Source: Streptomyces sp. NBC_00358 (GTDB lineage Bacteria > Actinomycetota > Actinomycetes > Streptomycetales > Streptomycetaceae). From it: a DNA stretch of 64,000 nt. Each line of letters opens with the position of its first letter. Position 1 is the stretch's first letter. Shown one piece after another: positions 17,616-25,420 of this stretch. The DNA is taken from contig NZ_CP107976.1 in assembly GCF_036099295.1 (NCBI RefSeq), forward strand, positions 7,440,001 through 7,504,000. The letters run 5' to 3'. A model generated the notes under the pieces. That model worked only from the letters and a program-made list of their open reading frames with translations. It had not been told where the DNA came from and did no database searches. Both the position numbers and the translations under genes were made by a program.

Positions 17616-18479
17616 TCACTGGCCGTACGTGTAGAACCCCGAGCCCGACTTCCGGCCGAGGCGTCCCGCGTCCACCATGCGCTGGAGCAGCGGGGGAGCG
17701 GCGTACAGCGGCTCCTTGTACTCCTCGTACATCGAGTACGCGACCGAGGCCACCGTGTCGAGACCGATCAGGTCGGACAGCTTGAGCGGGCCCATCGGGT
17801 GGGCGCAGCCCATCTCCATGCCGTTGTCGATGTCCTCGCGGCTCGCGATACCCGACTCGAACATCCGGATCGCGGACAGGAGATAGGGGATCAGCAGCGC
17901 GTTGACGACGAAGCCCGAACGGTCCTGGGCGCGGATCGCGTGCTTGCCGAGAGCCTTCTCGGCGAACAGCTGGGCGCGCCCGATGGTGCCCTCGGAGGTG
18001 GTCAGCGCCGGGATCAGCTCCACGAGCTGCTGCACCGGCGCCGGGTTGAAGAAGTGGATGCCGATGACCTGGTCGGGACGCGAGGTCGCGACGGCCAGCT
18101 TCACCAGCGGGATCGAGGAGGTGTTGGAGGCCAGGATGGCGTCCGGTCGGGTCACCACCTGGTCGAGCACCTGGAAGATCTCGGTCTTGACCTGCTCGTT
18201 CTCGACGACGGCCTCGATCACCAGGTCGCGGTCGGCGAACTCGCCGAGGTCCGTGGTGAAACTGAGCCGGTCCTGAGTGGCCTTGAGCTCGTCCTCGGAG
18301 ATCTTTCCGCGCCCGGCCGCCTTGGAGAGCGAGGTGAACAGCCGGGTCCGGCCGATCTCCAGGGCTTCGCCGGTGGTCTCGGCGACCTTGACGTCCAGGC
18401 CGGCGCGGGCGCACACCTCGGCAATGCCGGCCCCCATCTGGCCGCAGCCCACCACTCCGACGCGTTCGATGTCGGTCAC
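17616..18479 (-). CDS. 3-hydroxybutyryl-CoA dehydrogenase
   Basis: NAD(P)-dependent oxidation of 3-hydroxyacyl-CoA or, in reverse, acetoacetyl-CoA reduction. The Rossmann motif VGVVGCGQMGAGIAEV opens the protein; IGIHFFNPAPVQQLVE carries the catalytic His region; the C-terminal helical domain (RSGFVVNALLIPYLLSAIRM, MGCAHPMGPLKLSDLIGLD) is complete. At 287 residues it matches single-function enzymes of the FadB2/Hbd type. The GTG start at 18479 has GAAGGGG 5 nt upstream. It is divergent from the GH10-like gene. Physiological role (butyrate/PHB metabolism or extender-unit supply) is not visible here. Confidence 0.92.
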   Translation of the reverse strand: MTDIERVGVVGCGQMGAGIAEVCARAGLDVKVAETTGEALEIGRTRLFTSLSKAAGRGKISEDELKATQDRLSFTTDLGEFADRDLVIEAVVENEQVKTEIFQVLDQVVTRPDAILASNTSSIPLVKLAVATSRPDQVIGIHFFNPAPVQQLVELIPALTTSEGTIGRAQLFAEKALGKHAIRAQDRSGFVVNALLIPYLLSAIRMFESGIASREDIDNGMEMGCAHPMGPLKLSDLIGLDTVASVAYSMYEEYKEPLYAAPPLLQRMVDAGRLGRKSGSGFYTYGQ

Positions 18480-18647
18480 ATCGTCCCCTTCGCTGATCCG
18501 CACGGCCTGGCAGGTCTGCCGTTGTTCGGTCCCTGCTCCGAACGTGCACGTTACTCCCAAGTATCGATGATCGATCGTCGGGGTGGGGCATGCTGGGCGA
18601 CGGGACGTTCCGTGACCGGACGGATGCGCTGCGCAGGGGGTACGGAG

Positions 18648-19895
18648 ATGGGACGACTGCCACGCCGGGCGTTCGCGACGGCCGCGCTCGCGGCGCTGTC
18701 GGGACTCGGCACGGCGGGGGACGTCGCGGCGTCCCCGGACCCGGCGGCGCGGCGCGGGCGGGCGGCCCCGCGCGCCGTACGGGGCATGTGGCTCGCGACC
18801 GCCTCGCACCGCGACTGGCCCTCCCGCACGGGCCTGAGCCCCGCCCGGCAGCGCGCCGAACTGCTCGCGCATCTCGACACGGCGGTACGCCTGCGCCTGA
18901 ACACCGTGTTCTTCCAGGTCCGTCCCGCCGCCGACGCGCTGTGGCCCTCGCCGTACGAGCCGTGGTCCGAGTACCTGACCGGCGTCCAGGGCCGGAATCC
19001 AGGCTGGGACCCACTGGGCACCGCGGTGCGCGAGGCCCACGTACGCGGCCTGGAACTGCACGCCTGGTTCAACCCGTACCGCGTCTCGGGGCAGCCCGAC
19101 CCCGGCAGGCTCGCCGCCTCGCATCCCGCCCGTGTCCACCCGGACTGGACCGTCCGCTACGGCGGGAAGCTCTACTACGACCCCGGGCTGCCCGCGGTGC
19201 GGACGTTCGTCCGGACCGCGATGCTCGACGCGGTCCGCCGCTACCCGGTCGACGGCGTGCACTGGGACGACTACTTCTATCCGTACCCGGTACCCGGCGA
19301 GGTCTTCGACGACGACGCGGCGTACGCCGAACACGGCACGGGCTTCTCGAGCAGAGCGGCCTGGCGGCGCGCCAACATCGACAAACTGGTACGGGAGACG
19401 GCCGCCGCCATCAAGAAGATCCGTCCCGGGGTCCGCTTCGGGATCAGCCCCTTCGGCGTCTGGCGCAACGCGTCGACCGACCCGCTCGGCTCACCGACCC
19501 GGGCCGGCGTCGAGACGTACGACGATCTGTACGCCGACACCAGGAAGTGGGTCAAGGAGGGCTGGATCGACTACATCTGCCCTCAGCTGTACTGGAACAT
19601 CGGCTTCGCCGCCGCCGACTACGCGAAGCTGCTGCCCTGGTGGGCGCGGGTCGTCAGGGGCACGGGCGTTCAGCTCTACGCGGGTGAGGCGCTCTACAAG
19701 GCGGGTGAACCGGCGCAGCCCGCGGCCTGGCAGGACCCGGCCGAACTGTCCCGGCATCTCACGCTGGCCGCGAAGTACCCCGAGGTGAAGGGACACGTCT
19801 TCTTCGCCGCCAGGGAGGCCGCCGCCGACCGCACCGGGGCGATGGCGCGGATCGTCGCCGACCACTACCGGCAGCCTGCGAGGCCCCCGCGCTGA
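18648..19895 (+). CDS. Exported glycoside hydrolase-like protein (GHL10 family)
   Basis: A 415-residue protein of the GHL10 family (formerly DUF187, YngK-like). It starts MGRLPRRAFATAALAALSGLG, a signal with paired arginines that may use Tat or Sec. The TIM-barrel is recognisable by RGMWLATASHRDW, NTVFFQVRPAADALWPS, LELHAWFNPYR, VDGVHWDDYFYPYPVP and YICPQLYWNIGF; the WDDYF segment holds likely active-site acids. Substrates are probably cell-wall or other extracellular glycans, not established. The ATG at 18648 has GGGGGTACGGAG directly upstream. Confidence 0.88.
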   Translation: MGRLPRRAFATAALAALSGLGTAGDVAASPDPAARRGRAAPRAVRGMWLATASHRDWPSRTGLSPARQRAELLAHLDTAVRLRLNTVFFQVRPAADALWPSPYEPWSEYLTGVQGRNPGWDPLGTAVREAHVRGLELHAWFNPYRVSGQPDPGRLAASHPARVHPDWTVRYGGKLYYDPGLPAVRTFVRTAMLDAVRRYPVDGVHWDDYFYPYPVPGEVFDDDAAYAEHGTGFSSRAAWRRANIDKLVRETAAAIKKIRPGVRFGISPFGVWRNASTDPLGSPTRAGVETYDDLYADTRKWVKEGWIDYICPQLYWNIGFAAADYAKLLPWWARVVRGTGVQLYAGEALYKAGEPAQPAAWQDPAELSRHLTLAAKYPEVKGHVFFAAREAAADRTGAMARIVADHYRQPARPPR

Positions 19896-19978
19896 GGGTC
19901 CGCCGGGGGCCCGCGGGCCCTCGGCGCGGACGCTGCGCCGTTGGTCCGGCGTCCGTCCGGCTCTTCCTCTTCCTCCTG

Positions 19979-20173
19979 CTACTGCGGCATGTCCATGTGG
20001 CGGATCTCGGAATCCGGGCCCGGCGAGCACACGGCCTCGTGACCGTCCTCGAACCGCACGCGGTAGGGGGGAGCGCCTTCCGCTCCCATGACCTCGGTGA
20101 TCTCCGCGACCTTGTCGTGCCGGCCGACGGTCCTGCCGTGCTGCACCAGCTGGTCGCCTTTGGTTGCGTGCAT
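19979..20173 (-). CDS. DUF1918 domain protein
   Basis: A 64-residue protein with the DUF1918 pattern: MHATKGDQLVQHGRTVG near the start and PPYRVRFEDGHEAVCSPGPDSE at the end. It looks like a single SH3-like barrel. Function is unknown. Frames extending upstream to 20572 belong to shadows; GGAGAC lies before the ATG at 20173. Confidence 0.85.
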   Translation of the reverse strand: MHATKGDQLVQHGRTVGRHDKVAEITEVMGAEGAPPYRVRFEDGHEAVCSPGPDSEIRHMDMPQ

Positions 20174-20247
20174 CTGAACGGTCTCCTCGTCCTGTACGGG
20201 AGTTACGGTTCGCGGCCTCAAGTCTACGGCCGGGGGCCCGGGTTGGC

Positions 20248-20265
20248 CCGGCCCGTGCGGGCCGG
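20248..20265 (-). terminator. Hairpin abutting the EamA stop
   Basis: CCGGCCC-GTGC-GGGCCGG immediately after the stop of the leftward EamA gene; a short but stable possible terminator. Confidence 0.5.
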
Positions 20266-21222
20266 TCAGTCCCGCGCCCGCTGGGTGAGAGCGATGCAGA
20301 CGAGGACGGCGGCCGCCGTGAGGGGCGCCGCCGGGGTGAGCCTCTCGCCCAGGAGCAGTACCGACCACACCAGTGTGAGCAGCGGCTGAGCGAGCTGCAA
20401 CTGGCTGGCCTTCGGAATCCCGATCGACGCCATCCCCCGGTACCAGACGACCAGTCCGAGGAACTGCGAACCGGCCGCGACCCACAGCAGCCCGGTCACG
20501 CTGTGCGCCGTCAACCGCACCGGCTCGTACGACAGGGCCACCAGCGCGCCCGGCACGCTGAGCGGCAGACACAGGACCAGGGCCCAGCCGATCACCTGCC
20601 AGCCCGGCATCACGCGGGCGAGCCGGCCGCCCTCGGTGTATCCGGCCGCGCAGATCAGCAGGGCGCCGAACAGATAGGCGTCCGCGCCGGTCAGGGCGCC
20701 ACCGCTCTGCTGCACGGTGAACGCGATCACGGCGGCCGCGCCCGCGCAGGCCGCCAGCCAGAACATCCGCGACGGCCGCGCGCCGGTCCGCAGCGACGAG
20801 AACAGTGCCGTCGTGAGCGGCAGCAGCCCGACGACGACGGCGGCGTGGGCGGTGGTCGACGTCCGCAGGGCGAGGGTCGTCAGCAGCGGGAACCCGAGGA
20901 CGACACCCGCCGCGACGACGGCCAGGCCCGCCAGATGCCGCCGGGCCGGCAGGCGGACCCGCAGAGCCAGCAGGCAGCCGCCCGCGACGACCGCCGCGAG
21001 GACGCAGCGCACGGCCACCAGCGACCAGGGGCCGAAGCCCTCCAGCCCCCAGGCGGTCGCGGGGAAGGTGAGGGAGAACGCCGTGACGCCGAGGGCCGCC
21101 TGGAGGGTGCCGGCGCGGCGGTCCGTCGGCGCCGGGCTCCGGCGCGGGCCGTCGGCCGCGGGCTCGGTGTGTGTGCTGACCGCTATCCCGGTCCGGTCGA
21201 TAGCGCTACTCTCTGTTCTCAT
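20266..21222 (-). CDS. EamA-family (DMT) transporter
   Basis: About 318 residues with ten hydrophobic segments arranged as two EamA halves (for example SLTFPATAWGLEGFGPWSLVAVRC and LQLAQPLLTLVWSVLLLGERLTP). Such carriers export amino acids, metabolites or vitamins; the substrate is not evident. It is divergent from a MocR-type, PLP-binding regulator, and MocR regulators commonly control a transporter or PLP-linked gene beside them, so the pair is probably one regulatory unit. The ATG at 21222 interlocks with the ATG of the regulator on the other strand (CATG); TACGCT lies 5 nt upstream, suggesting a leaderless mRNA. Confidence 0.85.
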   Translation of the reverse strand: MRTESSAIDRTGIAVSTHTEPAADGPRRSPAPTDRRAGTLQAALGVTAFSLTFPATAWGLEGFGPWSLVAVRCVLAAVVAGGCLLALRVRLPARRHLAGLAVVAAGVVLGFPLLTTLALRTSTTAHAAVVVGLLPLTTALFSSLRTGARPSRMFWLAACAGAAAVIAFTVQQSGGALTGADAYLFGALLICAAGYTEGGRLARVMPGWQVIGWALVLCLPLSVPGALVALSYEPVRLTAHSVTGLLWVAAGSQFLGLVVWYRGMASIGIPKASQLQLAQPLLTLVWSVLLLGERLTPAAPLTAAAVLVCIALTQRARD

Positions 21223-21235
21223 GCAAGAGCGTAGC
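21181..21235. promoter_or_regulatory. Overlapping divergent promoters and dyad operators, EamA/MocR
   Basis: Two dyads cover the shared start region. One is CGCTATC (21181-21187) with GATAGCG (21199-21205). The other is GCTACTCTCT (21205-21214) with AGAGCGTAGC (21226-21235), one mismatch in ten pairs, centred on the CATG that contains both start codons. Each arm of the second dyad contains a TANNNT box (TACTCT rightward, TACGCT leftward), so each gene's -10 lies inside the other's coding region. Confidence 0.55.
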
Positions 21236-22657
21236 AGTGTGAGTGATCTGGCCAATCAGCTACGGCAGGAACTGAACCGCTACTCTCCTGGTGGAAAGCT
21301 GCCGTCGAGCCGCGCGCTGGTCGAGCGGTTCCGTGTGAGTCCGGTGACCGTGTCGCGGGCGCTGGCCCAACTGGCGGCCGAGGGGCTCGTGGTCACCCGG
21401 CCCGGTGCGGGCGCCTTCCGGGCACGGCCCCGGGCCGCCACCGCGCCCACCGGGGACACGTCCTGGCAGGAGGTCGCGCTCAGCGCGGACGCCGCGGCCG
21501 AGGTCGTCCCCCGCACCGTGGACGCGTCCGGAGTCCTCGCCTCGCTCGCCGCGCCACCGCCCGGTGTCGTCGAGTTCAACGGCGGCTATCTGCACCCCTC
21601 GCTCCAGCCGGAGCGGGCGATGGGCGCGGCCCTCTCCCGGGCGGGCCGCCGCCCCGGCGCCTGGTCCCGGCCGCCCATGGAGGGTCTGCCCGAACTGCGC
21701 GAGTGGTTCGCGCGCGGGATCGGCGGGGCGATCGGCGCCGCCGAGGTGCTGGTCGCGGCGGGCGGCCAGGCCGCCCTGACGACCGCGCTGCGCGCGCTCG
21801 CGCCGCCCGGCGCCCCGGTTCTGGTCGAGTCACCCACGTACCCGGGCATGCTGGCCATCGCCCGGGCCGCGGGCCTTCGCCCCGTTCCGGTCCCGGTGGA
21901 CCCCGACGGGGTGAGGCCCGCGCTCCTCGCCGACGCCTTCAGGGCGACCGGAGCCCGGGTCTTCGTCTGCCAGCCGCTGTTCCAGAATCCGACCGGTGCC
22001 GTGCTCGCGCCCGAGCGTCGTGGCGAGGTGCTGCGCATCGCGCGGGACGCCGGAGCCTTCGTCGTCGAGGACGACTTCGTGCGCCGCCTGGTGCACGAGG
22101 ACGCGGGTCCGCTGCCGCGCCCACTGGCCGCCGAGGACCCGGACGGAGTCGTGGTGCACGTCGGGTCCCTGACCAAGGCGACCTCGCCGAGCTTCCGGGT
22201 GAGCGCACTCGCCGCGCGAGGTCCGGTGCTCGAACGGCTGCGCGCCATCCAGGTCGTCGACACCTTCTTCGTGCCGCGCCCGCTCCAGGAGGCCGCGCTC
22301 GAACTCGTCGGCTCGCCGGCCTGGCCGCGTCATCTGCGCACCGTCTCGGCCGAGTTGAAGGCCCGGCGCGACACCATGACCGCCGCACTGCGGCTGCGGC
22401 TCCCCGAACTCGCCCTGCCTCACATCCCGTTCGGCGGCTACCACCTGTGGGCGCGGCTGCCCGACGGCACCGACGAGTCCGCGCTCGTCGCCGCCGCCCT
22501 GCGCGCGGGGGTGGCCGTCGCTCCCGGCCGCCCCTACTTCAGCGCCGAACCCCCGTCGGCCCAGATCCGGTTGAGCTTCGCGGCGGTGGCCGGAACGGAG
22601 GAGATCACGGAGGGCGTACGGCGGCTGACAGCGGCCTACAACGAGACGCGCACCTGA
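21221..22657 (+). CDS. MocR-family regulator (GntR HTH plus aminotransferase domain)
   Basis: A 478-residue chimera. Residues about 1-70 are a GntR winged helix (LANQLRQELNRYSPGGKLPSSRALVERFRVSPVTVSRALAQLAAEGLV). The remainder is a type I aminotransferase fold with AAGGQAALTTALRAL, ESPTYPGMLA, CQPLFQNPTGAV, VEDDF and the PLP-lysine region VHVGSLTKATSPSFRVS. MocR proteins use PLP or a PLP adduct as effector and bind repeats near their own promoter. The ATG at 21221 has no ribosome site; TACTCT stands 8 nt before it. A GTG at 21239 is an alternative start. Confidence 0.88.
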   Translation: MQERSSVSDLANQLRQELNRYSPGGKLPSSRALVERFRVSPVTVSRALAQLAAEGLVVTRPGAGAFRARPRAATAPTGDTSWQEVALSADAAAEVVPRTVDASGVLASLAAPPPGVVEFNGGYLHPSLQPERAMGAALSRAGRRPGAWSRPPMEGLPELREWFARGIGGAIGAAEVLVAAGGQAALTTALRALAPPGAPVLVESPTYPGMLAIARAAGLRPVPVPVDPDGVRPALLADAFRATGARVFVCQPLFQNPTGAVLAPERRGEVLRIARDAGAFVVEDDFVRRLVHEDAGPLPRPLAAEDPDGVVVHVGSLTKATSPSFRVSALAARGPVLERLRAIQVVDTFFVPRPLQEAALELVGSPAWPRHLRTVSAELKARRDTMTAALRLRLPELALPHIPFGGYHLWARLPDGTDESALVAAALRAGVAVAPGRPYFSAEPPSAQIRLSFAAVAGTEEITEGVRRLTAAYNETRT

Positions 22658-22680
22658 GCGACAGCCGACCGAGCCCCGCG

Positions 22681-22702
22681 CCGAGCCCGAAGCCGGGCTC
22701 GG
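22681..22702 (+). terminator. Hairpin after MocR gene
   Basis: CCGAGCCC-GAAGCC-GGGCTCGG, 8-bp perfect stem, 24 bp after the MocR stop. Probable terminator without a T tract. Confidence 0.6.
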
Positions 22703-22711
22703 CCCCCGCCG

Positions 22712-22891
22712 GGTCCTGGTCCCCGCTCGGCCCCCGTCCCGGTCCTGGTCCCCGCCCGGTCCCGGTCCCGGTCCCCGCCCGGTCCCGGTCCCAGACCCGG
22801 TCCCGGTCCCGGACCCGGACCCGGTCCCGGACCCGGACCCGGACCCGGTCCCGGACCCGGACCCCGTCCCGGACCCGGACCCGGTCCCGGG
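22712..22891. repeat. C-rich 6-bp satellite (CCCGGW)n
   Basis: About 180 bp made almost only of CCCGGT, CCCGGA and close variants such as CCCCGC, giving CCC runs every 6 bp on this strand and GGG runs spaced by 3 nt on the other, a strong G-quadruplex pattern. It lies in the roughly 500-bp gap between the MocR and phosphatase genes. All six frames read through it as low-complexity Gly-Pro or Arg-Thr dipeptides; I do not call a gene. The rest of the gap (22892-23120) shows nothing clear. Confidence 0.9.
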
Positions 22892-23120
22892 CGGAGTCGG
22901 ACTCGGGCTTCGTGTCGGGTGGAGTCGGGTCCTGGCTCCGGCGGGGCTGCGACCTCGTGATTCTCGGGCCGCGTCGCCTCGCGCGGGTCGCGCTCGCCGT
23001 GCCCGGCCCGTGCTTCCCGGCCGCGGCGGCGGGACGATCGAATCCGGGGTCCCCGGACAGCCGGGGCACGGGTCGGAAGCCGATGGGTCGGTGAAGATTC
23101 GAATACTCTGCGTAACACCC

Positions 23121-23149
23121 TTGACCTGCGGAGTCCCGCGTTCCACGAT
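23121..23149 (+). promoter_or_regulatory. Promoter of phosphatase-like gene
   Basis: TTGACC (23121-23126), 17-bp spacer, CACGAT (23144-23149), then 6 nt to the ATG at 23156. Spacing predicts a leaderless transcript starting at or next to the A of the start codon. Confidence 0.6.
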
Positions 23150-23155
23150 CTGCGC

Positions 23156-23749
23156 ATGCAACTTCGGGTCACGTTCGTCGCCGCCGCGCGCAGCTCCTCG
23201 CTGCTCGCGGAGCGCTTCGAGGACGACCGGCCGCTGGACCAGGCGGGATGGGAAGAAGTGCAGCGCGCCGCCGCGGGGCTGCTGCCGCTGGCGGCGGCCG
23301 AGCTGCGCTACTGCGCGCCGACGCCCCGCAGCCGCGCCACCGGCGACGTCCTCGGCTACGCCCCCCTCGTCCAGCTCGCCCTGCGCGACTGCGACATGGG
23401 CCGCTGGCGCGGGTTCACCCTGGGCGAGGCCATGGCCCGCGAGCCCGAGGCCGTGGACGCCTGGCTGGCCGACCCGCGCTCGACGCCCCATGGCGGCGAG
23501 GCTCTGCTGTCCTTCATCGCCCGTGTAGGCGCCTGGCTCGACACCCGGCCGGGGGACGACGGAGGCAGCATCGTCGCGGTGGCCGAGCCGTCGGTCGTAC
23601 GGGCCGCACTGGTCTACGCGCTGAAGGCGCCGCCGTCGACGTTCTGGAACATCGACGTCCGCCCGTTGTCGGCGATCACCGTGACGGGCCGGGCGGGCCG
23701 CTGGAATCTGCGTTTCGACGGGGTGGTCCCTCAGCCCAGGCGTGTGTAA
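23156..23749 (+). CDS. Degenerate histidine-phosphatase-fold protein
   Basis: A 197-residue protein with the overall layout of the phosphoglycerate-mutase-like histidine phosphatases: N-terminal strand, LDQAGWEEVQRAAAGL, a CAPTPRSRATGDVLG segment matching the usual SPxxRAxxTA, and DCDMGRWRG. The catalytic RHG is replaced by AAAR (VTFVAAARSSS) and the second catalytic His (usually SHG before the VxRA segment) is missing in AVAEPSVVRAAL. It is therefore unlikely to work by the phospho-histidine mechanism. Similar degenerate members occur in actinomycete cobalt/cobalamin loci by my recollection; here the nearest cobalamin gene is about 36 kb away. Its 3' end overlaps the convergent DUF6314 gene by 19 bp. 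Confidence 0.75.
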   Translation: MQLRVTFVAAARSSSLLAERFEDDRPLDQAGWEEVQRAAAGLLPLAAAELRYCAPTPRSRATGDVLGYAPLVQLALRDCDMGRWRGFTLGEAMAREPEAVDAWLADPRSTPHGGEALLSFIARVGAWLDTRPGDDGGSIVAVAEPSVVRAALVYALKAPPSTFWNIDVRPLSAITVTGRAGRWNLRFDGVVPQPRRV

Positions 23750-24174
23750 CGGGTGGTGAGCACCAGATCCTTCACGGGCCCCCGCACCCGCCAGACGGAC
23801 CGCCAGTGGTCCTCGTCCGGGACGGTGAACTCGCCCCGGTAGAGATCCGCCGCGCACGGATGGTCGGCCACGTACCGCCCGCTCGTCAGGTCCAGGTCGT
23901 GGAACGGACGGCCGTCGGAGAACCGTACGAGAGCGGTCCCTGGGCCGGAACCGGGCAGGAACCGCAGGGTCCGCTCGGCAGGCCGTGCGACGCCCTGCCA
24001 GACGAACGTGCCCGACTCCTGGTGCAGCAGCCCCGTGTCCTCCAGCGGCGCGAACACCGTCGTACCGCTGAAGCGCCCCTCCGCCTCGCTCGCGAGGTCC
24101 CGCACGGTGCGCTCCACCCGCCAGCTCCCGGCCAGGTACGCCAGCACGTCCCGCACCGGCCAGAACTCGCCCAT
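23731..24174 (-). CDS. DUF6314 family protein
   Basis: A 147-residue soluble protein beginning MGEFWPVRDVLAYLAGSWRV; the sequence has a lipocalin-like pattern of short strands (FSGTTVFAPL, LHQESGTFVWQG, RTLRFLPG, ALVRFSDGRPFHDLDL). It is a conserved actinomycete family of unknown function, possibly a small-molecule binder. The ATG at 24174 has AGAGGCGG before it. Its stop end overlaps the phosphatase-like gene tail to tail. Confidence 0.75.
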   Translation of the reverse strand: MGEFWPVRDVLAYLAGSWRVERTVRDLASEAEGRFSGTTVFAPLEDTGLLHQESGTFVWQGVARPAERTLRFLPGSGPGTALVRFSDGRPFHDLDLTSGRYVADHPCAADLYRGEFTVPDEDHWRSVWRVRGPVKDLVLTTRYTRLG

Positions 24175-24319
24175 ACCGCCTCTTTCTCCGTCCCGCCCGG
24201 TGCCGCGCGACCCGTCGACGCGCTCCTGCCCCTGCACCTGTCCTGTGCCCATCCTGCCGTGCGACTCCCTGAACGGGATCCGGCACCTCGAACGGCGGGC
24301 CGTCGGTGCCTCCCGGGAG

Positions 24320-24772
24320 TCAGGCGGCGCCGGGGCCGGCCGCGGGCCGCTGCCCGACCGGCAGCAGCCCACGCTCCCCGAACACCTTCTTCGCGACCAG
24401 GGTGGCGTTCATCGCCTTCGGAATGCCGCAGTAGACGGCGGAGTGCAGCAGTGCCTCGACGATCTGCTCCGGGGAAAGTCCCACGTTCAGGGACGCGTTG
24501 ACGTGCACCTCCAGCTGGGTCTCGCAGCCGCCGAGCGCGGTCAGCATGCCGAGGGTCACCAACTGGCGGTCGCGCGGGGCGAGTCCGGGCCGGTCGTAGA
24601 TGTCGCCGAAGGCCCAGGCGACGATCTGGTGCCCCAGTTCGGGGTTGATGTCGTCGAGCGCGGCGACCACGCGCTGACCGGCCCCGCCGTCCACCCGCTC
24701 AAGGATCTTCAGACCGTGCTCGAAACGCTCCTCGCGGGTGGTGGACTCGGTGCTGTTCACGGCGTCGCTCAT
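24320..24772 (-). CDS. Carboxymuconolactone decarboxylase / AhpD-like family protein
   Basis: A 150-residue protein with the CMD fold: RQLVTLGMLTALGGCETQLEVHVNASLNVGLSPEQIVEALLHSAVYCG. True gamma-carboxymuconolactone decarboxylases sit in protocatechuate clusters; none is present here, so a stress-related or unknown member is more likely. It is translated from an ATGA overlap with the upstream MerR gene and so shares the MerR-type promoter; the regulator probably controls it in response to a small electrophile or drug, which is inference. Confidence 0.85.
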   Translation of the reverse strand: MSDAVNSTESTTREERFEHGLKILERVDGGAGQRVVAALDDINPELGHQIVAWAFGDIYDRPGLAPRDRQLVTLGMLTALGGCETQLEVHVNASLNVGLSPEQIVEALLHSAVYCGIPKAMNATLVAKKVFGERGLLPVGQRPAAGPGAA

Positions 24773-25188
24773 CTCGGGTCGTCCGATCCCGGCCGCTCCA
24801 GCAGCCGTTCGTAGTGGTCGATCTTGTCGTCGAGCGCGGAGGCGTTCCTGCGCAGCACGCGGATCCTGTCCCTCAGCTCGGCACTGTGTTCACGGAGCAT
24901 CGCCAGCCGGGCGGGGACCGTCGCGTCACCCTGGGAACGCAGCTCCGCGAACCGCCGCATGTCCGCGATCGACATGCCGGTCTCCCGCAGCCGGATCAGG
25001 AACTCCAGCCAGGCCAGGTCGGCCGCCAGGTAGCGCCGCTGGTTCCCGGTGGTCCGGCCGACCCGTTCGATCAGTCCGGCCTTCTCGTAGTACCGAAGCG
25101 TGTCGTGCGAGAGGCCGGTGCGTTCGACGACCTGGGCGATCGTGAGGGTCGGCTCCGCGGGGCGCGGGAGGGGCTGTCCGCTGGTCAT
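24769..25188 (-). CDS. MerR-family transcriptional regulator
   Basis: A 139-residue regulator with the MerR winged helix LTIAQVVERTGLSHDTLRYYEKAGLI near residue 15 and a dimerisation coiled coil (SAELRDRIRVLRRNASALDDKIDHYERLLE). It contains no cysteine, so it is not a thiol-type metal or Fe-S sensor. It is first in an operon with the CMD-like gene (4-bp overlap). The ATG at 25188 lies 6 nt after the -10 box of a textbook MerR-type promoter, so the mRNA is probably leaderless and the regulator probably controls itself. Confidence 0.9.
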   Translation of the reverse strand: MTSGQPLPRPAEPTLTIAQVVERTGLSHDTLRYYEKAGLIERVGRTTGNQRRYLAADLAWLEFLIRLRETGMSIADMRRFAELRSQGDATVPARLAMLREHSAELRDRIRVLRRNASALDDKIDHYERLLERPGSDDPR

Positions 25189-25194
25189 GGGGAA

Positions 25195-25225
25195 ACCGTA
25201 GAACCTGGAGCACGCTCCAGGTCAA
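25195..25225 (-). promoter_or_regulatory. MerR-type promoter with 19-bp spacer and operator dyad
   Basis: Read leftward: TTGACC (25225-25220), 19-bp spacer, TACGGT (25200-25195), 6 nt, ATG. The spacer carries a perfect dyad ACCTGGAGC-N2-GCTCCAGGT at 25203-25222. A 19-bp spacer with the operator between -35 and -10 is the established hallmark of promoters that MerR proteins activate by DNA distortion. Confidence 0.85.
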
Positions 25226-25251
25226 GCACCGCCGAGGAGCACGCTTGGACC

Positions 25252-25366
25252 GCTGGAGCTGGAGCTGGAGCCGGGGTCGTGGACTGGAGCTGGAGATGGA
25301 AATGGAGCTAGGGCTGGAGCCGCAGCCCGCAGCCCGCAGCGCGCAGCCCGAAGCCCGTAGCCGGGG
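25252..25366. repeat. Low-complexity (CTGGAG)n and (CAGCCCG)n tract
   Basis: Tandem CTGGAG hexamers (25252-25320) run into CAGCCCG-type heptamers (25321-25366) between the MerR promoter and the end of the LysR-domain gene. It resembles the satellite at 22.7-22.9 kb in being a short-period expansion in a gap. No gene is supported here. Confidence 0.75.
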
Positions 25367-25420
25367 CTGTGGCGGCGGCGTCGTGGGTCGGGTCCCGCGG
25401 GGCTGGGCCGGGACGCCGGA

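Noticed and set aside
21830..24286. 818-codon minus-strand frame containing long Gly-Pro runs through the satellite
   Set aside because: It crosses the real MocR, phosphatase-like and DUF6314 genes; the collagen-like GP stretch is only the translation of the CCCGGW repeat, with no start signal or secretion signal.
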